From CBETVX01 sp965539935 (GTDB lineage Bacteria; Bacillota; Clostridia; Peptostreptococcales; Caminicellaceae), in assembly GCA_965539935.1 (NCBI GenBank), contig CBETVX010000007.1, forward strand, positions 8,045-72,044: a stretch of 64,000 bases of DNA, given 5' to 3'. The translations under genes were made by a program, and so were the position numbers. Numbering within the stretch: the stretch's first letter is position 1; each line of letters begins with the position of its first letter. The notes under the pieces are model-generated. The model was not told the DNA's origin and searched no databases. It was given only the letters and a program-made list of their open reading frames with translations. This document shows positions 34,174 to 43,053 of this stretch, piece after piece.

Positions 34174-34997
34174 AGAGCCACCTCCTTAAGTCTCAGGGCA
34201 ATATCTTCAAAGGCCTTCCTTGCTTCTTCATTATTATTTACTAGAAATTCTCCCTTAGAGTAGGCTTTAGCCACTTCTCTTTCAAAAGGAATTTGCCCTA
34301 TTATATCTATTTTGTTTTTTCTACAATAATCTGTCACAATGTTTTCCATGGAATATACTCGATTTACTATAACTCCAAAGGGAATATTCATTCTTTTAAC
34401 TAACTTCACTGCAAGGTCTAAGTCATGTAACCCAAACTCTGTTGGCTCAGTAACTAGTATTGCATAATCTACATCCTTTAAGGATTTTACAACATTGCAG
34501 GATGTTCCTGGTGAACAATCAATGAAGGCAGGTCTATTATACTTACTTTTCTTTATTTGACTAATAATTGGTCCGCCCATTGGCTCACCCACATCTAAAG
34601 TTCCCCTTATGCACTGAATATCATCTCTATTTCCTATATCAATTGTTCCTATTGTTCTTGTGGTTTCGGTTAATGCACTTGTATGACAAACTAATGTACA
34701 GGCTCCACATCCATGGCATAGCTTTTCAAATAGGATTATCTTTTCCTTTGCATTTGCTAAAGCATTAAACTGACAAGCTTCAACACATTTATTACATAGT
34801 ATACATTTTTCCCTATCTATTTTTGGAATTGGTAGACTAACTTCCCTAGTTTCTTTAATCTCTGGTTTGAAAAATATAAATCCATTGGGCTCCTCAACAT
34901 CACAATCTACATATGTCCACCCAGTTATTTTGGACAAATTAGTTGCTACTGTGGTTTTACCCGTTCCACCTTTGCCACTTAGCACAGCAATTTCCAT
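34164..34997 (-). CDS. MinD-superfamily ATPase with inserted ferredoxin domain (copy A)
   Basis: A 277-residue paralogue of the preceding entry with Walker A GKGGTGKTT (8-16), inserted ferredoxin motifs CILCNKCVEAC and CHGCGACTLVC, FIDCSPGTSC and VTEPTEFGLHD. The two ATPases probably form a heterodimer, since they are always found as a pair. It is cotranscribed with mrp upstream and NifX-like genes on both sides. Confidence 0.92.
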   Translation of the reverse strand: MEIAVLSGKGGTGKTTVATNLSKITGWTYVDCDVEEPNGFIFFKPEIKETREVSLPIPKIDREKCILCNKCVEACQFNALANAKEKIILFEKLCHGCGACTLVCHTSALTETTRTIGTIDIGNRDDIQCIRGTLDVGEPMGGPIISQIKKSKYNRPAFIDCSPGTSCNVVKSLKDVDYAILVTEPTEFGLHDLDLAVKLVKRMNIPFGVIVNRVYSMENIVTDYCRKNKIDIIGQIPFEREVAKAYSKGEFLVNNNEEARKAFEDIALRLKEVALCN

Positions 34998-35000
34998 TAT

Positions 35001-35393
35001 CTATACTCTCCTTCTTCCATGTCTAGCTCCTCTACCAAGTCCATAATGTGCTTTAACTGCCTTATCTAGCTTAGTAAGTTTTCCCTCTTTAAAATTTTTG
35101 ATGATTTCCTCTAGATTGTTTCCAATACCTTGATAAACCTCAACTCCTGAAGCCTTAAGTAAATCCATGGCATTTGGTCCAATGTTTCCTGTTATAAGTA
35201 CCTTTACTCCCCTATCTACTATACTCTGAGCCGTTGCCACCCCTGCCCCATGATTTGCTACTTGATTGTTATTTTCCATAAATTCCAATTTATCGGACTT
35301 ATCATCATAGATAGCAAAATATGAGCATCTACCAAATCTTTGGTCCATTGGGGATTTAACATCATCATTTATACTGCTTATACAAATATTCAT
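35001..35393 (-). CDS. NifB/NifX-like iron-molybdenum cofactor family protein
   Basis: A 130-residue PF02579 protein (MNICISSINDDVKSPMDQRFGRCSYF, VKVLITGNIGPNAMDLLKASG) with a basic C-terminal tail (GRGARHGRRRV). Its ATG overlaps the mrp stop codon by one base, giving tight coupling. It is a paralogue of the gene at 32954 but lacks the His/Cys tail. Confidence 0.9.
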   Translation of the reverse strand: MNICISSINDDVKSPMDQRFGRCSYFAIYDDKSDKLEFMENNNQVANHGAGVATAQSIVDRGVKVLITGNIGPNAMDLLKASGVEVYQGIGNNLEEIIKNFKEGKLTKLDKAVKAHYGLGRGARHGRRRV

Positions 35394-36184
35394 TACTCAT
35401 CTCCCTCAGTTTTATTAATAAACTTTTTACCCATTTCATCAATCAAGTTGAAATTTATCTTGTTGTAAAGCTCTATTTTCCCTTCATCCCATAGCTCTGC
35501 AAATTCTGCATCTATTGGGAGTTTAGCTAAAACATCTATACCCATTTCCTTCGCTACTTCATCTATATTACTCTTCCCAAATATGTTTGTCCTTTTACCA
35601 CAATCAGGACACTGAAAATAGCTCATATTTTCCACAATCCCTATAAGTGGTACTTCCATTTTTTTAGCCATATTAACTGATTTTTTAACTATAAGTTGTA
35701 CTATGCTTTGTGGGGATGTTACTGTAACTATCCCATCAAGGGGTAATGACTGCATTATTGTCAATGGTACATCCCCTGTTCCCGGTGGCAGGTCAATTAA
35801 AAGATAATCTAAATCTCCCCAGTTAACATCTGTATAGAACTGTTTAACCATATTAGAAATAACGGGGCCTCTCCAAACCACAGGCTGATCTTCACTTTCT
35901 AACAATAGATTCAGTGACATTACCTTTATTCCTGTAGTTGTTGCTACTGGGTTTAAGATTTCCCCATTGGCCGTAGCCCTTTTATTATTGATTCCAAATA
36001 TTCTAGGTATACTTGGACCAGTTACATCTGCATCCATTATCCCAACATTATAATTTTCACTTTTAAGGGCTGTAGCTAAAAGTGACGTAACCGATGATTT
36101 ACCAACACCTCCTTTACCACTCATAACAGCTATAACTTTTTTAATATTTGTACCTTCCCTTGTCTTTTCCTTTTCAAAAACCAA
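35393..36184 (-). CDS. Mrp/NBP35 family iron-sulfur cluster carrier ATPase
   Basis: I take the TTG at 36184 (263 residues) because GAGGAGGAGAT lies just upstream. The in-frame ATG at 36211 is only about 11 bp from the -10 box and would be almost leaderless. The protein has the deviant Walker A GKGGVGKSS, DADVTGPSIPRIFG, DYLLIDLPPGTGDVPLT, a C-terminal CPDC pair (YFQCPDCGKRTNIF) and the usual ending. Mrp/ApbC proteins bind and transfer 4Fe-4S clusters. It heads the Mrp/NifX/MinD-ferredoxin operon. Confidence 0.93.
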   Translation of the reverse strand: MVFEKEKTREGTNIKKVIAVMSGKGGVGKSSVTSLLATALKSENYNVGIMDADVTGPSIPRIFGINNKRATANGEILNPVATTTGIKVMSLNLLLESEDQPVVWRGPVISNMVKQFYTDVNWGDLDYLLIDLPPGTGDVPLTIMQSLPLDGIVTVTSPQSIVQLIVKKSVNMAKKMEVPLIGIVENMSYFQCPDCGKRTNIFGKSNIDEVAKEMGIDVLAKLPIDAEFAELWDEGKIELYNKINFNLIDEMGKKFINKTEGDE

Positions 36185-36222
36185 CTCTATCTCCTCCTCA
36201 GTTAATAGCATATGCTAATTAT

Positions 36223-36250
36223 ATTATATCTCTTTTTTTATTATTGTCAA
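36223..36250 (-). promoter_or_regulatory. Sigma-A promoter of the mrp operon
   Basis: On the minus strand TTGACA (36245-36250), 16 bp, TATAAT (36223-36228): both hexamers match the consensus perfectly. Confidence 0.88.
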
Positions 36251-36272
36251 ATGCCAATAACATTATTTGCAT
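36251..36272. promoter_or_regulatory. 22-bp near-perfect palindrome abutting the mrp -35 box
   Basis: The 10-bp arms ATGCCAATAA and TTATTTGCAT (one mismatch) flank a CA centre and end exactly where TTGACA begins. This is the size and position of an operator for a dimeric regulator, for example the Fur-type or DUF134 protein encoded in the neighbouring unit. It does not fit the Fur 7-1-7 consensus. Confidence 0.6.
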
Positions 36273-36273
36273 A

Positions 36274-36308
36274 AAAAAACAAAGCATCATTTTAATGCTT
36301 TGTTTTTT
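36274..36308. terminator. Terminator at the end of the oligopeptide ABC operon
   Basis: A 14-bp perfect stem (36274-36287 / 36295-36308) built of AAAAAACAAAGCAT and its complement, with T-runs on either strand. Confidence 0.85.
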
Positions 36309-36361
36309 GAATATATTTTTATCTATAGATAGACACCTTCAAAGGTTAAAAATTTTAAGCT

Positions 36362-36381
36362 ATAAGCCATGAGCCATTAGC
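36362..36381. repeat. Degenerate ATAAGCCATGAGCC-type repeat
   Basis: ATAAGCCATGAGCC (36362-36375) is the exact reverse complement of GGCTCATGGCTTAT at 12259-12272. It lies downstream of the opp operon in an otherwise featureless AT-rich stretch. Confidence 0.5.
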
Positions 36382-36456
36382 CTAAATACAAATAGATTTT
36401 ACTTAATATATCACATTAATATTATAAATTAAGCTTCAAAACTGGATATTTATTAT

Positions 36457-37410
36457 TTATTCTTTAAACAAATGACATGCCACAAAATGATTTGAAGAAA
36501 CTTCTTCAAGGACCGGTTCCTCACATCTACATATACCTTCAGTATGATTACACCTATTTGCAAATCTGCAATTTTTCTCAGGATTAATAGGGGAAGTAAT
36601 TTCTCCCTTTAGAATTATCTTTTCCCCTTTCTTTTCAAGGGTTGGCCTTGGTATAGCCGATAATAAAGCTTTAGTATAGGGATGTATAGGGTTTCTAAAC
36701 AATTCCTCTGCCGGTGCCTTTTCAATAAGCTTTCCTAAATACATTACTCCAATCTCATCTGAAAAATGATTAACTACCGATAGGTCATGGGTAATAAAGA
36801 TATATGTTAATCCAAGTTTTTCTTGGAGATCTTTCATTAGATTTAAAATTTGAGCTTGAATAGATACATCAAGGGCTGATACCGGTTCGTCACATACAAT
36901 AAATTTTGTATTAAGGGCCAAGGCCCTAGCTATTCCAATTCTTTGCCTTCTACCACCATCAAGTTCGTGGGGATATGTATTTACAAGGCGTCTAGATAAA
37001 CCAACAAGATCCATTAATTCTAATACTTTTTCAAATCTTTTCTTCTTATCGGTTATTAATTTATTTAATTTTATTGGCTCTTCAATTATTTCACTTACGG
37101 TCATCCTTGGATCTAGAGATGAAAAAGGATCTTGGAAGATAATCTGCATTTCCTTTCTCAATTCGCGCATTTCCTTTTTAGAAAGATCCCTTATATTTTT
37201 TCCCTCAAAATATATTTCTCCATCAGTTGCCTCTAATAATCTTAAAATAACCCTTCCCGTCGTTGATTTGCCACAACCTGATTCTCCTACTAATCCCAAT
37301 GTTTTTCCCTTTTCAATGGAAAAACTTATATCGTCTACTGCATGGAGTTTGCCCTTAGGAGTATCAAAATATTTTTTTAAGTTTTTTACTTCTAATAAAA
37401 CTTCAGGCAT
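36457..37410 (-). CDS. Oligopeptide ABC transporter ATP-binding protein (OppF/DppF type)
   Basis: A 317-residue ATPase with Walker A GESGCGKST, Walker B FIVCDEPVSALD, switch His in ITHDL, and the Opp-specific C-terminal Cys cluster (CRFANRCNHTEGIC). The signature is ELDGGRRQRIGIA rather than LSGGQ; this variant is a subfamily feature of such ATPases rather than damage, since all other motifs are intact. It is last of the seven-gene peptide operon, and pairs with the OppD-type ATPase. Confidence 0.93.
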   Translation of the reverse strand: MPEVLLEVKNLKKYFDTPKGKLHAVDDISFSIEKGKTLGLVGESGCGKSTTGRVILRLLEATDGEIYFEGKNIRDLSKKEMRELRKEMQIIFQDPFSSLDPRMTVSEIIEEPIKLNKLITDKKKRFEKVLELMDLVGLSRRLVNTYPHELDGGRRQRIGIARALALNTKFIVCDEPVSALDVSIQAQILNLMKDLQEKLGLTYIFITHDLSVVNHFSDEIGVMYLGKLIEKAPAEELFRNPIHPYTKALLSAIPRPTLEKKGEKIILKGEITSPINPEKNCRFANRCNHTEGICRCEEPVLEEVSSNHFVACHLFKE

Positions 37411-37426
37411 CTAATATCTCCTCTCT

Positions 37427-38425
37427 TTATGTGTTCTTCATATTTAACTTAAAATCCATATTGTCTTTATATAAGTGACATTCAGCAAAATGGGTATTAG
37501 AAAAATAAATTTTCTCAGGTTTTTCTGTTTTACATATATCCATAGCATAGTCACAACGATTACAAAATGAACATCCTTTGGGAAGATTATATGGGTCCGA
37601 CATTAATCCACGAATAGGCTTAAGCTTAGCCTTTCTATCGTCAATATTGGGGATAGAGTTAAAAAGCCCCTCTGTATATGGATGTTTTGTACTATTGAAA
37701 ATATCTTCTAAGCTTCCTTTTTCAACAATACGACCAGCGTACATAATAGCAACTTCATCACAAACCTCAGCTACAACTCCCAAATCGTGGGTGATCATTA
37801 TTATGGACATATCAAATTGATCTCTGAGTTTTTTCATTAATTCAAGTACCTGGGCTTGAATAGTTACATCTAAAGCCGTAGTTGGTTCATCGGCAATTAA
37901 AAGCTTTGGACTACAGGATAGGGCTATGGCAATAATAACCCTTTGTTTCATCCCCCCTGAAAACTGATGGGGATATTCTTCCATACGATTGCCAGGTATA
38001 CCTACTATCTCTAGCATTTCCCTTGCTTTTTTCTTTGCTTCTTCTTGAGAAACTTTTTGATGAATACTAATGGCTTCTGCAATTTGATCCCCTACTCGTA
38101 TTACAGGATTAAGGGCTGTCATAGGATCTTGGAAAATCATAGAAACTAATTTACCTCTAACCTTTTCCATCTCACTTTCAGAGGCCCCCATAATATCTAT
38201 TCCATCAAGTTTAATACTGCCCTTTACCACTTCTCCAGGAGGCATTTGAATTAATTTTAGAATAGATAGTGCTGTTGTAGTTTTTCCAGCCCCTGTTTCT
38301 CCAACGAGGCCCAGAGTCTTTCCCTTTTCAATAGAAATATCTATTCCATTAACAGCCTTTACTATTCCATCCTCAGTATTATATTGAACTATCAAGTCTT
38401 TAATTTCCAGTATATTATCCTTCAA
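37427..38425 (-). CDS. Oligopeptide ABC transporter ATP-binding protein (OppD/DppD type)
   Basis: A 332-residue ATPase starting with TTG after GGAGGTG. Walker A GETGAGKTT, signature FSGGMKQRV, Walker B LLIADEPTTALD, ITHDLGVVAEVCD and the C-terminal Cys cluster CSFCNRCDYAMDIC are all present. It forms a heterodimer with the OppF-type ATPase to power peptide import. Confidence 0.94.
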   Translation of the reverse strand: MKDNILEIKDLIVQYNTEDGIVKAVNGIDISIEKGKTLGLVGETGAGKTTTALSILKLIQMPPGEVVKGSIKLDGIDIMGASESEMEKVRGKLVSMIFQDPMTALNPVIRVGDQIAEAISIHQKVSQEEAKKKAREMLEIVGIPGNRMEEYPHQFSGGMKQRVIIAIALSCSPKLLIADEPTTALDVTIQAQVLELMKKLRDQFDMSIIMITHDLGVVAEVCDEVAIMYAGRIVEKGSLEDIFNSTKHPYTEGLFNSIPNIDDRKAKLKPIRGLMSDPYNLPKGCSFCNRCDYAMDICKTEKPEKIYFSNTHFAECHLYKDNMDFKLNMKNT

Positions 38426-38439
38426 GTCTACACCTCCAT

Positions 38440-39336
38440 CTACTTTAATTTAGGATCCAATGCATCCCTCAAGCCATCACCAATAAGATTTAATGATAGT
38501 ACCGTTAAAACAATGGCTAAACCAGGATATAAAACAATGTACATCTGATCCCTAATATAAGCACGCCCACTGGCTAACATACTTCCCCATTCAGGTGTTG
38601 GAGGTTGTACTCCCAACCCTATAAAGCTTAATGATGCCGTTGCCATAATTGCAGTTGCTACCTTTAAAGTGGCATAGACAATAATCGGTGCCATAGAGTT
38701 AGGTAAAACATGTTTTAATATGATAACATGGTCCTTTGCACCTATAGCCCTTGCAGCTTCAATATACTCCTGGTCTTTAACGCTAAGGACCGCAGCTCTA
38801 ACAATCCTTGCAAAACCTGGTATATTAGATATACCTACTGCAATCATTAAGTTAAGCATACTTGCCCCTAAGGCTGCAACAATAGTAATAGCTAATAAAA
38901 TAGTAGGGATAGCCAATAAAACATCGAGAACACGCATAATAATATTATCAATTCTTCCACCATAATAACCGGCTATGGCACCTAAAAATCCACCAAAGGA
39001 CAAGGCAATACTTACTGAAATCACTCCAACAAACAAGGATATCCGTGTACCATAAACTATACGGGCAAATATATCTCTACCGTATTCATCGGTTCCAAAC
39101 CAATTTTCCTTACTAGGTGGTTGTAAGCGATTACGTACATTCATTTTAATAGCATCCTCTTCATAATCGGCAATAAATGGAGCAAAAATCGCCATGCAAA
39201 AAAATATAGTGATTAGTATAATCCCTATAATAGCAGTTTTACTTTTTTTAAGCCTACGCCAAACGTCTGCATATTGACTACGTTTTTTAGTTTTTAAAAT
39301 TACTTCTGTATTAATTGTCTTTACTTCTGTACTCAT
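38440..39336 (-). CDS. Oligopeptide ABC transporter permease (OppC/DppC type)
   Basis: A permease of about 298 residues with one N-terminal helix, a periplasmic-side loop (NRLQPPSKENWFGTDEYGRD, the OppC N-domain signature), and five further helices. The EAA loop is EAARAIGAKDHVIILKHVLPN. The start at 39336 has AGGAAGG upstream; the longer frame starts with a TTG inside that region. It pairs with the OppB-type permease. Confidence 0.94.
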   Translation of the reverse strand: MSTEVKTINTEVILKTKKRSQYADVWRRLKKSKTAIIGIILITIFFCMAIFAPFIADYEEDAIKMNVRNRLQPPSKENWFGTDEYGRDIFARIVYGTRISLFVGVISVSIALSFGGFLGAIAGYYGGRIDNIIMRVLDVLLAIPTILLAITIVAALGASMLNLMIAVGISNIPGFARIVRAAVLSVKDQEYIEAARAIGAKDHVIILKHVLPNSMAPIIVYATLKVATAIMATASLSFIGLGVQPPTPEWGSMLASGRAYIRDQMYIVLYPGLAIVLTVLSLNLIGDGLRDALDPKLK

Positions 39337-39350
39337 AATCCCCAACCTTC

Positions 39351-40277
39351 CTAACTATAATTTGCCTTGATTCTTGGATCAATATATGAATATAGGATAT
39401 CAATAATTAAATTTACAATACTAAAGGATAAGGCAAATACAATTACACAACCAAGAACCATAGGGGTATCCTTTCTTTGAATTGATTCAACCATCAATCG
39501 TCCAATACCAGGCCAAGAAAATACAGTTTCTGTTAAAACGGCTCCCCCCAATAAAACTCCAAATTCCAAACCTATAACTGTAATAGCTGGAATAAGGGCA
39601 TTTTTTAAGGCATGTTTACGGACAATAACATTTTTACTTACTCCCTTTGCCTTTGCAGTCTTTATGTAATCCTGCCTAATTACTTCAAGCATAGAGGATC
39701 GAGTAGTCCTAGTGATACTTGCCGTTGATGCCACAGCTAAAGTAAAAGCTGGTAGAATTAAACTTTTTATTCCTTCCATACCACCAGAGGGCAACCACCT
39801 TAATTGTAAAGAAAATATAATGATTAAAATAAGACCGGTCCAAAATGATGGCATTGAAATCCCAATTAATGCCACAATCATTCCTATATTATCAAAAATA
39901 GAATACTGTTTAGTGGCCGAAATAACCCCTATTGGAATCGATATTATTACCGATAGGAAAATTGCAGATACTGTTAGCTTAAAGGTATTTGGAAAACGCT
40001 GTGCAATCTCTCCACTCACTGCTTTTCCCGTTGAGTATGAAGTCCCCATATCTCCAGAAACTAAACTTTTCATATACCTTCCATACTGGATAATAATTGG
40101 ATCATTAAGTCCCATTTCCTCCCGAAGCTCTTTAATGGCTTCTTCAGTAGCACCATCACCTAGTATCATGGCCGCCACATCTCCAGGGGTTAAACTTATA
40201 ATAAAAAACACTAAAAATGTAACACCAATCATAACTGGTATTAGCATTAGCAGTCTTCTTATAATATATTTTGACAT
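39351..40277 (-). CDS. Oligopeptide ABC transporter permease (OppB/DppB type)
   Basis: A 308-residue permease with the family start MSKYIIRRLLMLIPVMIGVT, six helices, and the EAA loop KTAKAKGVSKNVIVRKHALKNA. It is the first membrane component after the binding-protein gene, from which it is separated by a 108-bp gap that contains a perfect 34-bp palindrome. Confidence 0.94.
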   Translation of the reverse strand: MSKYIIRRLLMLIPVMIGVTFLVFFIISLTPGDVAAMILGDGATEEAIKELREEMGLNDPIIIQYGRYMKSLVSGDMGTSYSTGKAVSGEIAQRFPNTFKLTVSAIFLSVIISIPIGVISATKQYSIFDNIGMIVALIGISMPSFWTGLILIIIFSLQLRWLPSGGMEGIKSLILPAFTLAVASTASITRTTRSSMLEVIRQDYIKTAKAKGVSKNVIVRKHALKNALIPAITVIGLEFGVLLGGAVLTETVFSWPGIGRLMVESIQRKDTPMVLGCVIVFALSFSIVNLIIDILYSYIDPRIKANYS

Positions 40278-40337
40278 AATTCCTCAATTCCTTTCAAAAT
40301 TACTATTTCACTATAATTATTCCTTTATTTTAATATA

Positions 40338-40371
40338 GATGATATAGTCCAATTAATTGGACTATATCATC
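40338..40371 (-). terminator. Perfect 34-bp palindrome between the binding-protein and permease genes
   Basis: The two 17-bp halves (40338-40354 and 40355-40371) are exact reverse complements with no spacer, forming a strong hairpin in the mRNA. No convincing U-tract follows. It is a likely mRNA stabiliser or partial terminator that favours the binding protein. Confidence 0.7.
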
Positions 40372-40385
40372 TATTCCATCCTTTT

Positions 40386-41951
40386 CTAATAGTGAATTTT
40401 CTCTATATTCCATAATCCTTGTGGACTTAGTTCAATACCCTTAAGCTTAGCATCGGCTGCAACGATATTGTTCTTTACAAATAGCGGTACTATTGGAGCT
40501 TTTTCCATAATATACTCATGGAATTCGTTATAAATTTCAATACGTTTCTCTGTATCTAATTCTTCACGAGCAGAGTCAAGAAATTCATCTACTTTTGGAT
40601 CATTAGTTCTTGTGAAATTCATGCCACCAATACTATCTGAGTGATAAAGTGATGTCAATGTGGAATCTGGATCAGGATTAGATGTCCAACCTAATACAAA
40701 GGTCTGTTCTTCACCCTTCATCAATTGATCTATGTAAGTTCCCCATTCTAACATTTCAATAGAAGATTGAATACCTATTTCCATTAAATTAGCCTGAATT
40801 ACTTCAGCAATCCTCTTTCTTTCGTCTCCTGATGCCCAAATAGTCATTTCAAAACCATCGGGATATCCTGCTGCTGCCAAAAGTTCTTTAGCCTTTTCAG
40901 GATTATATTCATAATCTGAAGCTTTATAACCTAACATAGATGGAGCTAAAACTGATTTAGCCTCTGTTCCTGCACCATTAATTGCAATCATCATAACGGC
41001 TTCTTTATCTATGGCATAATTCATAGCTTGTCGAACTAATTCATTGTCAAAGGGTTTCTTTTCAGTATTCATACCAAAATAATCTATTTTAGTTGATGGA
41101 TTTTGATAAAGTTTTAAATCGCTATTTTCAGTAATTTTACTAATATCTAGTGATTGTAATTCATCAACAATATCAACTTCGCCAGTTTCTAAGGCAATAG
41201 TTCTACTTGTTCCTTCTGGAATTACTCTAAAGACAATTCTATTCATTTGTCCCATATTATTTTCATCAAAGTAATTTTCATTTTTCTCAAGAACAATCTT
41301 ATCACCAGATACCCACTCTACAAATTTATAGGGACCTGAACCCACTGGATTTGCAAAATTATCATCGGATTCAATATAGGCCTTTGGCATAATAGAAGCA
41401 CCGGCATGAACTAAAGTATAAAGGAAAGGTGCAAATGCAATTTTTGTTGTTATTTTTACAGTATATTCATCTACAACCTCTATAGATTCTACCTCGCTTA
41501 AAACGTGTTTAACCTTTGGAGATTCCATGGAACGCTCTAAACTTGCCTTTACATCCTCAGCAGTCATTTCAGTTCCATCATGGAATAATACGCCCTCTTT
41601 TATCTTAATAACCCATTCTGTATCAGAGGGTTGCTCCCAAGATTCAGCTAAATCAGGTACTATTTCAAAATCAGGACTTAGTCTAAAAAGTCTATTAAAT
41701 AATAGGAAAGATACTCTTTCTGATTTAGTATCATTATGACCTTGAGGGTCTAAAGATGCAATATCTGCACTTAATGCAATAACAATTTCATCCTTAGTAA
41801 CTTCTTCTTCCTTATTACTCTCAGTTTTTACCTCTGTAGTTGATTCACTTGTTGCCTCTTTAGTTTCTTCTGTTTGATTACTGCCACATCCTGTAAAAAT
41901 GCCCAATACTAGAATAAAAACTAGCATTAACGATAAAGCTTTTTTAACCAT
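40386..41951 (-). CDS. Peptide ABC transporter substrate-binding lipoprotein (DppA/OppA family)
   Basis: A 521-residue SBP_bac_5 lipoprotein with signal peptide and lipobox GIFTGC (Cys22), a Ser/Thr/Glu-rich linker, and the body ALSADIASLDPQGHNDTKS, VVPDLAESWEQPSDTEWVIKIKEGVLFHDG. It belongs to a complete transporter with the permease and ATPase genes downstream, and it is preceded by two cytosolic peptidase genes. Together they form a peptide uptake and digestion operon. Confidence 0.94.
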   Translation of the reverse strand: MVKKALSLMLVFILVLGIFTGCGSNQTEETKEATSESTTEVKTESNKEEEVTKDEIVIALSADIASLDPQGHNDTKSERVSFLLFNRLFRLSPDFEIVPDLAESWEQPSDTEWVIKIKEGVLFHDGTEMTAEDVKASLERSMESPKVKHVLSEVESIEVVDEYTVKITTKIAFAPFLYTLVHAGASIMPKAYIESDDNFANPVGSGPYKFVEWVSGDKIVLEKNENYFDENNMGQMNRIVFRVIPEGTSRTIALETGEVDIVDELQSLDISKITENSDLKLYQNPSTKIDYFGMNTEKKPFDNELVRQAMNYAIDKEAVMMIAINGAGTEAKSVLAPSMLGYKASDYEYNPEKAKELLAAAGYPDGFEMTIWASGDERKRIAEVIQANLMEIGIQSSIEMLEWGTYIDQLMKGEEQTFVLGWTSNPDPDSTLTSLYHSDSIGGMNFTRTNDPKVDEFLDSAREELDTEKRIEIYNEFHEYIMEKAPIVPLFVKNNIVAADAKLKGIELSPQGLWNIEKIHY

Positions 41952-41988
41952 TTCCTTCTCCCCTTTTATATAATTTTTTTAATATAAA

Positions 41989-43053
41989 TCAATTAAAATT
42001 TTTAATAAAATGAATTAATACATTTTCTAATTGATATATGGATTCAATTTCAACATATTCTAAATCTCCATGCCAATCTCCACCAATAGGCCCTATCTCT
42101 ATGGCTGGAATTCCCTTTTCTGAAAAGAATCTTGTGTCTGCTGATCCATGCTGACCAAATAAATTAACTTCATCAACCTTAAGAACCCTTTTAATTGCTT
42201 CAACCATTTTTAACACATATGGATTCTTAGGTGATATATTAACTCCTGAACCTACAAATTTCAATTCTACTTTTCCATCCACAACCTTTTTTATCTCCTC
42301 AAAAATCTCATAGGGATTTAAATGAGGCACATAACGAATATCTAGCCTAACTATACTCTTGTCAGGAACACGATTATATATATCTCCCCCCTCCATACAT
42401 GCAAGATTTAAAGTAGAATTTTCATAAAACTCAGATCCAATGTTCATAATTGGAAGTCGGGCTATCTTTTCGTAGTTATCTACTGCTTTTAATATAGCAT
42501 TCTCCCCCTCCCAAGGACGACTGCCATGGGCGGGAATACCCTTTGATTCTATTGCCAAATGCATAATTCCTTTAGACTGAATTGCTATACCAAGGTTTGT
42601 AGGTTCAGTGCAAACAGCTACCTCTCCCATATAACCTTGTTCAACAAGATATTTTGAGCAATTAAATCCTCCTATTTCTTCATCGGATACTAATTGGAGC
42701 ATTACTTGACAAGGTAATTTTTCATCCTTCAGTTTAATCATAGCTTGCATCATGGCAGCACAACCGGCTTTCATATCGGCACTGCCCCTACCATAGATTC
42801 TTCCTTCCCTTTCATAGGGTTCAAACTGTTCTGGTTTTCCAGATACAACATCAAGATGCCCATTTAGCACTATAGTTTTGTCCCCTGAGCCAATAGTTGT
42901 AACATAGCTTTTATAGCCATTATTTTCAATAATAGTACCCAAAATCCCATTAGCCTTGAGATACTTAGCAGCAAATTCTATAGCATAATTAGCCTTCTCT
43001 ACTGTTGATGAATCAATTCTAATCAACTCTTTCAATAGTTCTACTAGCTCCAT
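41989..43053 (-). CDS. M20 family metallopeptidase (ArgE/DapE type)
   Basis: A 354-residue zinc peptidase or deacylase. The metal-site segments are VLNGHLDVV, YGRGSADMKAGCAAMM, LVSDEEIGGFNCS and CTEPTNLGI, with the C-terminal GQHGSADTRFF. Members hydrolyse N-acyl amino acids or dipeptides. The start codon overlaps the end of the S9 peptidase gene by 35 bp and has AAGGAAG upstream. Position between an S9 peptidase and a peptide transporter suggests a dipeptidase. Confidence 0.88.
   Translation of the reverse strand: MELVELLKELIRIDSSTVEKANYAIEFAAKYLKANGILGTIIENNGYKSYVTTIGSGDKTIVLNGHLDVVSGKPEQFEPYEREGRIYGRGSADMKAGCAAMMQAMIKLKDEKLPCQVMLQLVSDEEIGGFNCSKYLVEQGYMGEVAVCTEPTNLGIAIQSKGIMHLAIESKGIPAHGSRPWEGENAILKAVDNYEKIARLPIMNIGSEFYENSTLNLACMEGGDIYNRVPDKSIVRLDIRYVPHLNPYEIFEEIKKVVDGKVELKFVGSGVNISPKNPYVLKMVEAIKRVLKVDEVNLFGQHGSADTRFFSEKGIPAIEIGPIGGDWHGDLEYVEIESIYQLENVLIHFIKNFN

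Noticed and set aside
32954..36184. Nitrogen fixation locus
   Set aside because: NifX/NifB-like proteins alone do not indicate nitrogenase; no nifHDK, nifE or nifN is present, and this gene set is common in non-fixing anaerobes.
36251..36272. Fur box at the mrp promoter
   Set aside because: The palindrome is strong but its sequence does not fit the 7-1-7 Fur consensus, so it is listed only as an unassigned operator.
36457..37410. Inactivating mutation in the OppF-type signature motif
   Set aside because: LDGGRRQR departs from LSGGQ, but all other motifs are intact and I recall this variant from related clostridial peptide ATPases.
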